Source: Cylindrotheca closterium
Lineage: Eukaryota; Bacillariophyta; Bacillariophyceae; Bacillariales; Bacillariaceae
Length of the DNA: 64,000 nucleotides
Direction: 5' to 3'
NCBI GenBank assembly: GCA_933822405.4
Contig: CAKOGP040002524.1
Coordinates: 1-64,000, forward strand
Part shown: piece by piece, positions 63,911-64,000 of the stretch
Position numbering within the stretch: position 1 is the first letter of the stretch
How the letters are laid out: every line of letters begins with the position of its first letter
The notes under the pieces: generated by a model
What the model was told of the DNA's origin: nothing
The model's input: only the letters and a program-made list of their open reading frames with translations
The model's database searches: none
Translations under genes and position numbers: made by a program

Positions 63911-64000
63911 CTAAAAACAGCGAGTGAATGCCAAGATTATTTAGCATGTGAAAAAACACAATCTGATTTCATGTACCGGTACATAAGTTTCAAGAGACTC

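Overview
The window looks like nuclear DNA of a photosynthetic stramenopile, most likely a pennate diatom. Evidence: short GT-AG introns of roughly 80-130 nt; a cluster of heat-shock-factor (HSF)-type DNA-binding genes, a family strongly expanded in diatoms; a Psb28 precursor whose leader carries the textbook ASAFAP diatom plastid-import motif; a fusion of S-adenosylmethionine decarboxylase with an aminopropyltransferase; and a trypsin with a C-terminal domain of a type I associate with diatom secreted proteases. I saw no rRNA, tRNA or CRISPR.

Layout. 0-1.6 kb and 10.4-11.7 kb hold two diverged copies of one composite repeat in opposite orientation, with only the middle segment in the same orientation. 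1.9-9.2 kb holds ordinary genes: a short-chain dehydrogenase, a spliced Ser/Asp-rich protein, a tropomodulin-like leucine-rich protein and a small possibly plastid-targeted protein. The last two converge on a spacer carrying eight CGTCCCC motifs. 12-27 kb is an accessory block of five HSF genes, all on the minus strand, with HSF and LRR relics, a Crypton-like tyrosine recombinase element flanked by 287-bp direct repeats, and a 477-bp TA-flanked MITE. Two of the HSF genes share a 572-bp nearly identical block, a sign of recent conversion or duplication.

28-48.5 kb is gene-dense: cytosolic glutamyl-tRNA synthetase, an ankyrin protein, an AdoMet decarboxylase/aminopropyltransferase/SET-like fusion, a second dehydrogenase, a multi-pass membrane protein with a truncated relic 2 kb away, a PP2C phosphatase, a five-exon secreted protein with four SET-like units, and an F-box/SPRY protein. 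48.5-55 kb is mostly decaying DNA: a broken duplicate of a small acidic gene, a GGGAACTTT array, an F-box/SPRY relic and one TPR-like gene. 55.4-64 kb holds psb28, a tail-anchored-looking Ser-rich protein, a disabled gamma-glutamyltransferase, a DGAT2-type acyltransferase and the 3' part of a trypsin-like protease that runs off the window.

The strongest functional idea is the 33-46 kb neighbourhood. A polyamine-synthesis fusion enzyme carries an N-terminal membrane segment and a SET-like tail, and 6 kb away lies a signal-peptide protein made of four SET-like units. Diatoms use N-methylated long-chain polyamines and methylated lysines in silica formation, so the pair may act in the secretory pathway on polyamines or silica proteins; this link is inference. 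Intron positions were deduced by reading splice sites that keep the frame open and have not been checked against transcripts.
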